Assembly: GCA_947383005.1 (NCBI GenBank)
Contig: CANDBT010000009.1
Location: 57,568-121,567, forward strand
Direction: 5' to 3'
Origin: an uncultured bacterium
Lineage (GTDB): Bacteria; Bacillota; Clostridia; Lachnospirales; Lachnospiraceae
Length of the DNA stretch: 64,000 bases
The notes under the pieces are model-generated. The model was not told where the DNA came from, ran no database searches, and saw only the letters and a program-made list of their open reading frames with translations. Position 1 is the stretch's first letter, and each line of letters opens with the position of its first letter. Below, piece after piece: positions 39,780-49,100 of the stretch. The translations under genes were made by a program, and so were the position numbers.

Positions 39780-41663
39780 ATGGTAAAGTGCGATTTTAGT
39801 GGATGGGCCACTAGAAACGACTTGCGCTGTGCCGATGGACGAATTATTCGGAAAGATGCTTTCAAAGGACAGAACGGAAAAACCGTCAGTCTTGTTTGGA
39901 ATCACCAGCATAATTCACAGGATAATGTTCTCGGACACGCATTGCTCGAAAACAGAGAAGATGGCGTATACGCCTACTGTACTTTCAACGAAACAGAATC
40001 TGGCAAGACTGCCAAGGAACTGGTACAGCATGGCGATGTTGTCTCCCTGTCCATTTGGGCGAATCAGTTAAAGCAGACAGGACACGATGTTGTTCATGGT
40101 GTTATCCGTGAACTTAGTCTTGTTCTTGCTGGCGCAAATCCCGGTGCGTTCATTGATACCGTGATGAGCCATGGGATGGAGGCAGAGGATGAGATGATCA
40201 TTAACTACAATGAGAACATCATGCTCTACCATTCTGCCGATGATCCGGAGAAAGAAAAGAAAGGCGAACCCCAGGAAGCAAAAAAGGAAGAGGAAAAGAA
40301 AGACCCTGATCCTAAGGGTTCCGAGGACGAGACAATCGGCGATGTTATGAAAACGTTGACCGAGAAACAGCAGAATGTCGTTTATGCAATGATTGCTGCT
40401 GCTTTGGAAGAAAATCCGGAGCAGGATGACAATGACGATGATGAAAAAGATGACAAGAATAAAGGAGGTAACAAGACTATGAAACATAATGTATTTGACC
40501 AGGGAGCTGTTCAGGAGAACACTTTCCTTAGCCATGCCGACCAGGTAGATATCATCAACCTTGCCAAGAGTAACAGTGTCGGCTCTTTGCGTACAGCCCT
40601 CAATATTTATCTGGAACAGAACAGGGAGACCTTGGAGCACAGCGGTATGGATGTTGATGATGTCCTGGTTCATGGAATCGCCGACATCGAGGCACTGTTC
40701 CCCGAATTCAGAGATGTCCGTCCAGGCGCTCCCGAGAGAATTACCCGCGATCAGGGTTGGGTTACTTCGGTAATGAGTAAGGCTTATAAGACCCCGTTCA
40801 GCCGTATCCGCACCCGTCAGATGGATGCCCGTTCCGATGAGCTTCGTGCAAGAGGTTATAAGAAGGGGAACAAGAAAGAAGACCGCGGCAATATGACCCT
40901 GTACAACAGGACCACGGACCCGCAGACTATTTTCGTAAAGGATAAACTGAACAGGGACGATATCGTTGACATCACGGACTTCGAGGTTGCTGATTACATC
41001 TATCAGGATATGCGGGAGAAGCTGAATGAAGAGATTGCCATCGCAATCATGGTCAGTGATGGAAGACTTCCTGGCGCCGAAGGCAAGATTGACGAGACCC
41101 ATATCCGTCCGATTTGGGGCGATGACGAGTTCTTCACAATGCATGTTGATGTTGACATCGCAGGAGCTAAGAAGGAGCTTCAGGGTACCAATACCGGTGC
41201 TAATTTCAGTGAGAATTACATCTATGCAGAAGCGATCATCCGTGCAGCTCTCTATTCCAGGGAGAAGTATAAAGGAACCGGCCAGCCTGATTTCTACTGC
41301 ACGCCTCATCTAGTAAACATCATGTTGCTTGCTAGAGATATGAACGGTCGTCGTATTTATGATACTGTTGCAGATCTGGCGAAAGCGCTGAATGTTGGGG
41401 AAATCCACACGGCTGAGCAGTTCGATGGTCTGACCAGGGAGACTTCCGATAATAAGTCCAAAGAGCTTCTCGGAATCTTTGTAAATATGGCTGATTATAC
41501 TATCGGTTCTACCAAGGGCGGCGAGATCACAAAGTTCAACCAGTTCGATATTGACTTCAACCAGGAGAAGTATCTGCTGGAGACCAGACTGTCCGGTGCT
41601 TTGACGAGGTATCGTTGCGCAATCGCTTTGGAGATGGATGTGACCGAAGAGGTGGCCGGTTAA
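39780..41663 (+). CDS. Prohead protease-scaffold-major capsid fusion
   Basis: 627 aa. Residues 1-135 resemble an HK97-type prohead protease (VWNHQHNSQDNVLG, VSLSIWANQLKQ, IRELSLVLAGANPGA). Residues 150-230 are a charged scaffold/delta-like linker rich in Lys/Glu/Asp. From about 234 the major capsid domain runs to the end (GWVTSVMSKAYKTPFSRIRT; NFSENYIYAEAIIRAALYSR; IGSTKGGEITKFNQFDIDFN). An internal ribosome binding site at 40,464 could produce free capsid protein in excess of the fusion. Confidence 0.85.
   Translation: MVKCDFSGWATRNDLRCADGRIIRKDAFKGQNGKTVSLVWNHQHNSQDNVLGHALLENREDGVYAYCTFNETESGKTAKELVQHGDVVSLSIWANQLKQTGHDVVHGVIRELSLVLAGANPGAFIDTVMSHGMEAEDEMIINYNENIMLYHSADDPEKEKKGEPQEAKKEEEKKDPDPKGSEDETIGDVMKTLTEKQQNVVYAMIAAALEENPEQDDNDDDEKDDKNKGGNKTMKHNVFDQGAVQENTFLSHADQVDIINLAKSNSVGSLRTALNIYLEQNRETLEHSGMDVDDVLVHGIADIEALFPEFRDVRPGAPERITRDQGWVTSVMSKAYKTPFSRIRTRQMDARSDELRARGYKKGNKKEDRGNMTLYNRTTDPQTIFVKDKLNRDDIVDITDFEVADYIYQDMREKLNEEIAIAIMVSDGRLPGAEGKIDETHIRPIWGDDEFFTMHVDVDIAGAKKELQGTNTGANFSENYIYAEAIIRAALYSREKYKGTGQPDFYCTPHLVNIMLLARDMNGRRIYDTVADLAKALNVGEIHTAEQFDGLTRETSDNKSKELLGIFVNMADYTIGSTKGGEITKFNQFDIDFNQEKYLLETRLSGALTRYRCAIALEMDVTEEVAG
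40464..40481 (+). promoter_or_regulatory. Internal in-frame RBS and ATG for the capsid part
   Basis: GGAGGTAACAAGACTATG lies in frame inside the fusion. It would start MKHNVFDQGAVQENTF and give a 394-residue major capsid protein, a normal size for the HK97 fold. Confidence 0.7.
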
Positions 41664-41692
41664 TAAGAGAATTCAAAATGGTATAAATTGAC

Positions 41693-41714
41693 GAACCCGA
41701 GAGGTTCTTTTTTT
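41693..41714 (+). terminator. Intrinsic terminator after capsid gene
   Basis: GAACC pairs with GGTTC over CGAGA, followed by TTTTTTT. Confidence 0.75.
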
Positions 41715-41742
41715 ATGCCTAAAAAGTCGGAGGAAATGAGAA

Positions 41743-42075
41743 ATGAAGTTTTACGGACCGATCGGCTATGCTGAAATGGTGGAAACGAGCCCTGGCGTGT
41801 GGGATGAAAAAATTACAGAGCATATGTATTTCGGTGATCTGACTAGAAACACACGTAGGCTTCAAAGCGCCGAAACACTTAACGATGACATCAACATCGC
41901 AAACGAAATCAGTATAGTCGCCGATCCGTTTGCCAACGAGAATTTTCATGCCATGCGATATGTTAAGTTTATGGGCGCGAAATGGAAAATTTCTAACGTT
42001 GAAGTACAGTATCCGAGATTGATACTCACAGTAGGAGGTGTCTACAATGAGCAGCAGACGGCTGAAACTACATGA
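41743..42075 (+). CDS. Head-closure-like protein (DUF7253-like)
   Basis: 110 aa. MKFYGPIGYAEMVETSPGVW, EHMYFGDLTRNTRR, FMGAKWKISNVEV. This pattern follows capsid genes in many clostridial siphoviruses and is taken as a head-completion or stopper protein. GGAGGAAATGAG upstream. Overlaps the next gene. Confidence 0.7.
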   Translation: MKFYGPIGYAEMVETSPGVWDEKITEHMYFGDLTRNTRRLQSAETLNDDINIANEISIVADPFANENFHAMRYVKFMGAKWKISNVEVQYPRLILTVGGVYNEQQTAETT

Positions 42076-42373
42076 TATTTTATGTAAGATTTTGGAGTGT
42101 CCGAATGAGGGTTTTGACTGCCGTGTTTATTTTCAGCCCCCTACTTCAGTTAAGATGAAGTACCCCGCCATTGTGTACAGTCGAGACGGTATCGATAGCA
42201 AGCACGCAAATAACGGGGTATACCTGTCTCAAACGAGATATTCGGTAACAGTAATAGACAAAGATTCGGATAGTCCTATTGTTGGTAAAGTGGCTTCGTT
42301 ACCCATGAGTAAATTTAACCGGCACTATGAAAAGGACAATCTGAATCACGATGTCTACACAATATTCTTTTAA
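42047..42373 (+). CDS. Tail completion/terminator-like protein
   Basis: 108 aa, start behind AGGAGGTGTCTACA. Contains KLHDILCKILECP, VYFQPPTSVKMKYPAIVYSR, YLSQTRYSVTVIDKDSDS. Size, position and the P.IVY..Y.VTVID pattern fit a tail terminator that caps the tail tube at the head-tail joint. Confidence 0.72.
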   Translation: MSSRRLKLHDILCKILECPNEGFDCRVYFQPPTSVKMKYPAIVYSRDGIDSKHANNGVYLSQTRYSVTVIDKDSDSPIVGKVASLPMSKFNRHYEKDNLNHDVYTIFF

Positions 42374-42387
42374 GGAGGACAAAATCT

Positions 42388-43098
42388 ATGAAACTTGAAT
42401 GGGATAAAACTGGCGAGCGCTTGTACGAAACAGGCGTGGATCATGGCGTTCTTTATCCGGTCCAGACCGGCGGGGTTTATACCAAGGGTGTTCCCTGGAA
42501 CGGTTTGAGCGCAGTAACTGAGAGTCCGTCCGGTGCAGAGGCTTCCCCTGTCTATGCGGACAATATCAAATACCTGAACCTCATGTCTGTCGAGGAGTTC
42601 GGCGCTACGGTTGAGGCATATACTTATCCGCCTGAGTTTGCGGAATGTGACGGTTCTGTCGAGATTGTTCCCGGTATGTTTGCTGGACAGCAGAGCAGAA
42701 AGATGTTCGGTATGGCATACAGAACCATTCTCGGCAACGACGTTGACAACAATGACTACGGATATAAGCTGCATCTGATCTACGGTGCGCTGGCGGCTCC
42801 TTCCGAGAAAGGTTATTCCACTATCAATGATAGTCCGGAACCGATTTCCTTGTCCTGGGAGCTGACTACTACTCCGGTAGCGATCAATACCGTGATTGAC
42901 GGCAAGAAGCTGAAACCTACGGCCTGCCTGACCTTTGATTCCACAAAGTTCGACAAGGCTTTCATGGAGAAGCTGGAGGATATTCTGTATGGAACGAATC
43001 CCACTACGGAAGATGCTGCCGATGGCACCGAAGCAAGACTTCCTCTTCCGGATGAGATCCTCAAGCTTTATCAGGAGTCTACCGCAGCAGCGGGCTAA
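42388..43098 (+). CDS. Major tail (tube) protein
   Basis: 236 aa. KTGERLYETGVDHGVLYPVQ, AVTESPSGAEASPVYADNIK, EAYTYPPEFAECDGS, SWELTTTPVAINT are typical of phi13-like major tail proteins. It polymerises into the tail tube. Followed by a terminator, as expected for a highly expressed structural gene. Confidence 0.88.
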   Translation: MKLEWDKTGERLYETGVDHGVLYPVQTGGVYTKGVPWNGLSAVTESPSGAEASPVYADNIKYLNLMSVEEFGATVEAYTYPPEFAECDGSVEIVPGMFAGQQSRKMFGMAYRTILGNDVDNNDYGYKLHLIYGALAAPSEKGYSTINDSPEPISLSWELTTTPVAINTVIDGKKLKPTACLTFDSTKFDKAFMEKLEDILYGTNPTTEDAADGTEARLPLPDEILKLYQESTAAAG

Positions 43099-43123
43099 GT
43101 TTACAACTGCATAACGTGACCAG

Positions 43124-43170
43124 TAGGGAGTCGTACTCAGGGTGATGGGCTGGCGGCTCCCTATTTCATT
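43124..43170 (+). terminator. Intrinsic terminator after major tail gene
   Basis: TAGGGAG pairs with CTCCCTA over a long 26-nt loop, followed by TTTCATTT and the next GAAAGGAG. Confidence 0.65.
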
Positions 43171-43188
43171 TGAAAGGAGAAAAAGAAC

Positions 43189-43605
43189 ATGTTAAAGAAA
43201 ACAATACCCTATACAGATTACAATGGCGTGGAAAGAGTTGAGGATTTCTATTTCAATCTCTCCAAGGCAGAATCAATGGAAATGGAGCTGAGCATTCCCG
43301 GCGGGCTTACCGGAATGATCCGGCAGATTGTGGCGGCACAGGATGTACCGACCATCATTGCGACTTTCAAACAGATCATTCTCAAGGCTTATGGCGAGAA
43401 GAGTCCGGACGGCAGGCGGTTCATCAAGTCCGAGGAGCTTTCCAAGGCGTTTTCAGAGACCGAGGCATACTCCATCCTGTACATGGAGCTGGCTACGGAT
43501 GCCAATGCGGCGGCTGAATTTGTGAACGGCATCGTACCGAAGGACGCTGATGCACCTGCGGCACAGCAGCCTGCAAAGCCGGTTCTGGCTCCGGTTACGA
43601 ATTAG
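43189..43605 (+). CDS. Tail assembly chaperone (gpG-like)
   Basis: 138 aa. Reads MLKKTIPYTDYNGVERVEDF with an acidic helical body and an Ala/Pro-rich tail. Size, position between major tail protein and tape measure, and composition match tail assembly chaperones. It ends before the next frame starts, so the classical programmed -1 frameshift is not needed. Confidence 0.75.
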   Translation: MLKKTIPYTDYNGVERVEDFYFNLSKAESMEMELSIPGGLTGMIRQIVAAQDVPTIIATFKQIILKAYGEKSPDGRRFIKSEELSKAFSETEAYSILYMELATDANAAAEFVNGIVPKDADAPAAQQPAKPVLAPVTN

Positions 43606-43626
43606 AAAACAATGGAGGGCTGAGGG

Positions 43627-44172
43627 ATGCTTCGTATTAACATACCGGCTGGCGAGGAGCAATGGGATGAGGTAAATGAAATCTTCATCTATCCAAAAGG
43701 ACAAACGTTACAGTTGGAGCATTCCCTCGTCTCTCTTTCAAAATGGGAATCCAAGTGGTGTAAACCGTTTCTTTCAAAGAAAGAGAAAACCTTTGAGGAA
43801 AATCTGGACTACGTTAGGTGCATGACACTTACGCAAAACGTAGATCCAGAGGTTTACAGCTACTTGACGAGTTCCAATATCGACGTGATCAATCAGTATA
43901 TAGATGCTCCGATGACAGCCACTACTTTTAGAGAAGAAAAAACTGGCAAACCAAACAGGGAGCAGGTTACTGCTGAGATTATTTATTACTGGATGATTGC
44001 CTTGAATATACCATTTGAGTGCCAGAAGTGGCATCTCAACCGTTTATTGACTCTTATCAGGGTCTGTGACATTAAGAATTCGCCGCCTAAAAAGATGAGC
44101 AAGCGTGAAATCTTCAAACGTAATTCCGCTCTGAATGCGGCGAGGAAAAAACAATTAAACACCAGGGGGTGA
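43627..44172 (+). CDS. Second tail assembly chaperone-like protein
   Basis: 181 aa, own start after GGAGGGCTGAGGG. MLRINIPAGEEQWDEVNEIF, LVSLSKWESKWCKPFL, TAEIIYYWMIALNIPFECQK and a basic C-terminus (KKMSKREIFKRNSALNAARK). A common partner of the gpG-like chaperone in clostridial phages, helping to load the tape measure. It overlaps the endolysin start. Confidence 0.75.
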   Translation: MLRINIPAGEEQWDEVNEIFIYPKGQTLQLEHSLVSLSKWESKWCKPFLSKKEKTFEENLDYVRCMTLTQNVDPEVYSYLTSSNIDVINQYIDAPMTATTFREEKTGKPNREQVTAEIIYYWMIALNIPFECQKWHLNRLLTLIRVCDIKNSPPKKMSKREIFKRNSALNAARKKQLNTRG

Positions 44173-44177
44173 CTGAA

Positions 44178-45761
44178 ATGCCTGAAAAGAAGAAAGGTAT
44201 AGATATATCCGTCTGGCAGGGAAATATTGATGCCAGGCAGATCAAGAACAGTGGAATCGATTTTGTGATTATCCGTGAAGGTTATCGGCAGGCAGTTGAT
44301 TCCAGGTTTTTCGACAACGTAAAGAAATGCAAAGAAGTGGGGCTTGCCATCATGGGAGTTTACCACTTTTCTTATGCTCTGAATACCGAGCAGGCAAAGC
44401 AGGAGGCGCAGCAGACAGTTGCGAATCTTGAGAAAGCGGGTCTTAGCAAAGAGACCATTGTATTTTTTGATTTCGAGTATGATACGGTTACGAAAGCTGC
44501 GGCTGCCGGTGTGACACTCGGAAAAGCGGAATGTAATGCTCACACAAAGGCATTCTGTGAAACGGTAGAGTCTCTTGGATATCGTGCAGGTGTCTATTTC
44601 AATATTGACTATTACCGTAACTGGTACGATCACGCACTTTTGGATCAGTATGTCAAATGGCTGGCTGACTGGACTGGTGAGGCTGATTACCCTTGTGATT
44701 TCCACCAGTATACAAGTAAAGGGAGTGTTCCCGGAATCAGTGGCAATGTTGATATGAACTACTATTTTGTTCCCGAAACTAACGAGAACGTGGTAGAGGC
44801 CGAAGATACGAAGCCGGAAGTTATCACTGGCGTAACAGCCGAAAATGTTCTGGACGTGGCCCGTGGATGGCTCGGATTCTCGGAAGCAAACGGTAAGTAT
44901 AAAGAGATTTTGGATCTTTATAATTCTCACAAGCCGCTTGCCCGTGGATACGCCATCAAGTATACAGATTCGTGGTGTGACTGCTTCGTATCTGCCTGTG
45001 CAATCAAGGCAGGAGCTGTTGACCTGATTGGAACAGAAGTCGGTTGCGAGAAGCATGTTGAGCTTTTCAAGGCGATGGGTATTTGGAACGAAGACGGCTC
45101 TGTGAAGCCGGAAGTCGGCGATGTCATTGTATTCAACTGGGATGATTCCACACAGCCTAACGATGGATATTCAGATCACATCGGTTATGTGGAGCAGGTT
45201 TACGGCGATACCATCGTTTGCGTCGAGGGCAACATGAACGATCAGGTTGGACGGAGAACGATCAATGTTGGATGGGGCTATATTCGTGGATTTGCTCATC
45301 CGAATTATGCGAAGGACAATTCCGCTCAAATCGTTGCTACTGCGAAGAGTATCGATGAACTCGCAAATGAAGTGCTTCAGGGCGCATGGGGCAACGGCGA
45401 TGCCAGGAAGAACGCTATTACGGCAGCAGGCTATGACTATGCGGCTGTTCAGAAGCGGGTAAATGAGCTTTGCGGAAAAGATTCCAGAAAGTCTGTTGAT
45501 GAAATCGCTAAAGAAGTTATCAGTGGTGCATGGGGCAACGGTGAAGCTAGAAAGAGTGCTCTCGAACAGGCCGGATACAATTTCAGCGAAGTTCAGAAGC
45601 GTGTGAACGTCCTTGTCAAGACAACCAAAAGTTCCATCGATGCGGTTGCAAGGGAAGTAATCGCCGGTAAATGGGGTAACGGACAGGACAGAAAGAACCG
45701 TCTGAGTCAGGCCGGATACGATTTTGCGGCTGTTCAGAAGCGGGTGAATGAGCTCTCGTAA
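44178..45761 (+). CDS. Endolysin: GH25 muramidase + CHAP-like + three CW_7 repeats
   Basis: 527 aa. GH25 lysozyme at about 5-195 (GIDISVWQGNIDARQIKNSG; FFDFEYD catalytic Asp/Glu). A CHAP-like amidase/endopeptidase at about 215-375 (DSWCDCFVSACAIKAGA for the Cys; DGYSDHIGYVEQVYGD for the His). Three CW_7 cell-wall-binding repeats of about 42 residues follow (each ..EV..GxWGNGxxRKxxLxxAGYxxxxVQKRVN). It degrades host peptidoglycan. It lies inside the tail operon, not with the holins, so it could double as a virion-associated lysin. Confidence 0.92.
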   Translation: MPEKKKGIDISVWQGNIDARQIKNSGIDFVIIREGYRQAVDSRFFDNVKKCKEVGLAIMGVYHFSYALNTEQAKQEAQQTVANLEKAGLSKETIVFFDFEYDTVTKAAAAGVTLGKAECNAHTKAFCETVESLGYRAGVYFNIDYYRNWYDHALLDQYVKWLADWTGEADYPCDFHQYTSKGSVPGISGNVDMNYYFVPETNENVVEAEDTKPEVITGVTAENVLDVARGWLGFSEANGKYKEILDLYNSHKPLARGYAIKYTDSWCDCFVSACAIKAGAVDLIGTEVGCEKHVELFKAMGIWNEDGSVKPEVGDVIVFNWDDSTQPNDGYSDHIGYVEQVYGDTIVCVEGNMNDQVGRRTINVGWGYIRGFAHPNYAKDNSAQIVATAKSIDELANEVLQGAWGNGDARKNAITAAGYDYAAVQKRVNELCGKDSRKSVDEIAKEVISGAWGNGEARKSALEQAGYNFSEVQKRVNVLVKTTKSSIDAVAREVIAGKWGNGQDRKNRLSQAGYDFAAVQKRVNELS

Positions 45762-45773
45762 GGAGAATTTCAT

Positions 45774-46151
45774 ATGATAACGTTCAGGCAAAAGGGCGAC
45801 TTCTCCAAGCTGACACGATATCTGGAGAAGGTCAAATCGGTTGTTAAATTGAGTGACCTTGACAAGTATGGCAAAGAAGGAGTAGCTGCCCTTGCGTCTG
45901 CAACTCCGGTTGATACTGGTCTGACGGCCAGTTCGTGGTCATACGAAATCAAACAAAAAAACGGAAGCATATCAATTTCGTTTAAGAATTCAAACATTCA
46001 AAATGGAGTTCCGATTGCGATTATTTTGCAGTACGGACACGGAACTAGAAACGGCGGCTGGGTACAGGGGCGAGATTACATCAATCCTGCTATCCAGCCT
46101 ATTTTTGACAGAATTGCAAATGACGCATGGAGGGAGGTTACTAAGCTATGA
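45774..46151 (+). CDS. HK97 gp10-like protein
   Basis: 125 aa. VAALASATPVDTGLTASSWS, IAIILQYGHGTRNGGWVQGR and NPAIQPIFDRI are diagnostic of the HK97-gp10-like family (head-tail joining/neck). It is normally found next to the tail terminator, so its place between the endolysin and the tape measure is a rearranged order. Overlaps the tape measure start. Confidence 0.85.
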   Translation: MITFRQKGDFSKLTRYLEKVKSVVKLSDLDKYGKEGVAALASATPVDTGLTASSWSYEIKQKNGSISISFKNSNIQNGVPIAIILQYGHGTRNGGWVQGRDYINPAIQPIFDRIANDAWREVTKL

Positions 46152-49100
46152 GTGCAACGATTGACGAAAGAGTTGTCGAGATGCGGTTTGACAACCGGCA
46201 ATTTGAGAGTAATGTTCAGACCAGCTTGTCAACTCTCGACAAGCTCAAGCATAGCCTGAATCTTGACGGCGCAGTAAAAGGTCTGGAAGGTATTAACGCA
46301 GCATCAAAAAACTGTGATATGTCTGGACTTTCCAGTGCAGTCCAAACGGTTCAGGCTAGGTTCTCAGCGTTGGAAGTCATGGCTGTAACTGCCCTTGCGA
46401 ACATAACAAACTCAGTGATCAATACCGGAAAACAGATGCTGAGTTCTTTAACTGTCGAACCGATTAAAGATGGTTTTGCTGAGTATGAGCTGAAAATGGG
46501 CTCGATTCAGACAATCATGATGAGTACCGGCGCTTCGTTGCAGGATGTAAACAAATACCTGAATGAGTTAAATACTTATGCCGACAGAACTATTTACTCA
46601 TTTGCAGACATGACATCCAACATTGGTAAATTTACAAATGCCGGAGTCAAGCTCGAAGATGCTGTAATGGCTATTCAGGGTATTTCAAATGAGGCGGCCG
46701 TGTCAGGAGCTAACGCAAACGAGGCTTCTAGGGCTATGTACAACTTTGCTCAGGCATTATCGGCAGGATATGTAAAGCTGATTGACTGGAAGTCGATTGA
46801 GAACGCCAATATGGCGACTGTAGAGTTTAAAACTCAGCTTCTTGAAGCGGCTGTGGCGGCTGGGACAGTTGAGAAGACCACTGACGGTATGTACCGCGTT
46901 CTTACTGAAAACAATCAGGGTTCTACAATGGACGAAGCGATTGACGCTACCAAGAACTTTAACGACAGTTTGCAGTATCAGTGGATGACTACAGACGTCC
47001 TTGTCAGCACACTGAGAGATTATGCTGACGAGACGACAGATATCGGTAAAAAGGCTTTTGCGGCAGCCCAGGAAGTAAAAACATTCACCCAGTTAATGGA
47101 CACGCTTAAAGAAGCGGTCGGTTCTGGCTGGGCTATGACATGGGAGATTCTGTTTGGTGACTTTGAAGAAGCCAAAGCCATGTGGACAGAAGCCAGTAAT
47201 TATTTCGGCGGTCTTATCGATTCTATGTCAGATGCCCGCAATTCCATGTTACAGGGGTGGAAAGATCTTGGCGGCAGGACTGCGGTTATTGATGCAATGA
47301 AGAATGCTTTTGGGGCATTGGTTAGTGTTGTAAAGCCTGTAAAGGATGCGTTTAGGGAGATATTTCCGCCTACGACATCCCAGCAGCTTTACAATATGAC
47401 AGTTGCTTTGAAAGAATTTACTTCTCATCTGAAGCTTAGCGATACCGCATCGGCAAACTTGAAGAGGACGTTCAAGGGTATATTTGCCGTTTTGGATATT
47501 GGTAAGCAGGCGTTTTCAGCGTTATTCAAAACTATCACTCCGTTGTTTGGAGGTTTCAAAACCCTTGGCGGAGGGGTTTTGGGTGTAACTGGCAGTATTG
47601 GCGATTTCCTTGTGAGTATCGATGAATTCATCAAGAAGAATGACATTTTCGGAAAAACAGTTCAGGGAGTTATCGACTTCATTGGAAAAGCTGCAAATGC
47701 TTTCAAGGATTTCGCAAAAGAAGTAAAAGACAAATTTGATCTTCCAGACTTGGACAAGGTTAAGGAATCGGTAAAAGACTTTCTGAACACTCTTAAAGGG
47801 AAAATCAAGGTTCCTGGTCTGGAGTTATTCCATTCCATGCTTGAAAGAATCCACGAAAGGATGTCACAGGTTGGCGAAGCTGCCGGCGATATGAAAGGCG
47901 GAGTCATTGTTGCAATCGGTGCGATGGGTGAAGCTCTTTCAAAGTGTAAATTCTTACAGTTGCTTCAGGCTTTATGGAATGGCGTAAAAACAATCGTAGG
48001 AGGTATTGCACAGGTTATTGGTGGTTTGGCAGATACCATCATCGAAAAACTTGGGAACGCTGATTTTAGTGGAATCATTGATTTACTGAACGGTTTGTCC
48101 CTTGGTGGTATTGCTGTCGGACTTACCAAATTTATAAACAGTCTTTCCAATCCTTTAGAGAGTCTCGGCGACATCATGGAGAATGTAACAGGGATTCTTG
48201 ATGGAGTAAGAGGGTGCTTTGAAGAGTATCAAAATCAGCTAAAGGCCGGGACACTGATAAAGATTGCCACTGCTATTGGCATTTTGGCGGCATCAATCGT
48301 GGCTATTTCTCTCGTTGACAGTGATAAGCTCGCTGGTTCTCTTGGAGCAATCACGGTTATGATGACGGAATTGATAGTTGCTATGGCCGCGTTTAATAAG
48401 CTTGGCGGTGTGTCTGGCAAAGGAGCCACAAAACTCGTCGTATTCGCTTCCGCGGTTCTTGTTTTATCAAGTGCGGTGAAAAAGATGGCGAGCCTGAGCT
48501 GGGGCGAACTGGCAAGAGGTCTGGTTGGCGTAGGAGTATTACTGGCTGAATTGGATGCATTCATGGCCACAGCAAAGTTTAACAAGAAAGCCATGTCGAA
48601 TGCGGCTGCTATGGTTATATTTGCAGCGGCAATTAAGGTTATGGCATCTGCTGTCAAATCTCTCAGCAGTTTAAGCTGGGAAGAGATGGCAAAGGGCTTG
48701 CTTGGTGTAGGAGTTCTTCTGGCTGAGGTAGATATTTTCCTGAACACCGCAAAATTCAGTGGAAAAGCGATGTCCACAGCTACGGGAATGCTTATTATGT
48801 CAGCAGCTTTGAAAGTGCTGGCTTCCGTATGTGGTGATTTTGCTCAGATGAAATGGGGTGAAATAGGAAAAGGTCTTACTGCGGTCGGCGCATTGCTTCT
48901 GGAGATTGCCGCATTCACAAAACTTACCGGAAATGCAAAGCATGTTATATCTTCAGGACTTGCCCTGGTTGAGATAGCGGCGGCGATGAAGATATTCGCA
49001 TCGGCTATGAGTGATTTCGCGAGATTCTCATGGAAAGAGATTACCAAAGGACTTGTAGCAATGGGCGGTGCTTTGGCTGAGGTTGCAATAGCCACAAATT

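Noticed and set aside
40068-41309. 413-aa minus-strand open frame opposite the capsid gene
   Set aside because: It has no family pattern, and the sense strand encodes clear capsid motifs. Long antisense frames arise here from codon bias.
43560-43640. Programmed -1 frameshift between the two tail chaperones
   Set aside because: The first frame stops at 43,605 and the second has its own RBS and ATG at 43,627; no slippery heptamer is evident.
43986-45056. 356-aa minus-strand open frame opposite the endolysin
   Set aside because: No start signal; the sense strand has unmistakable GH25 and CHAP motifs.
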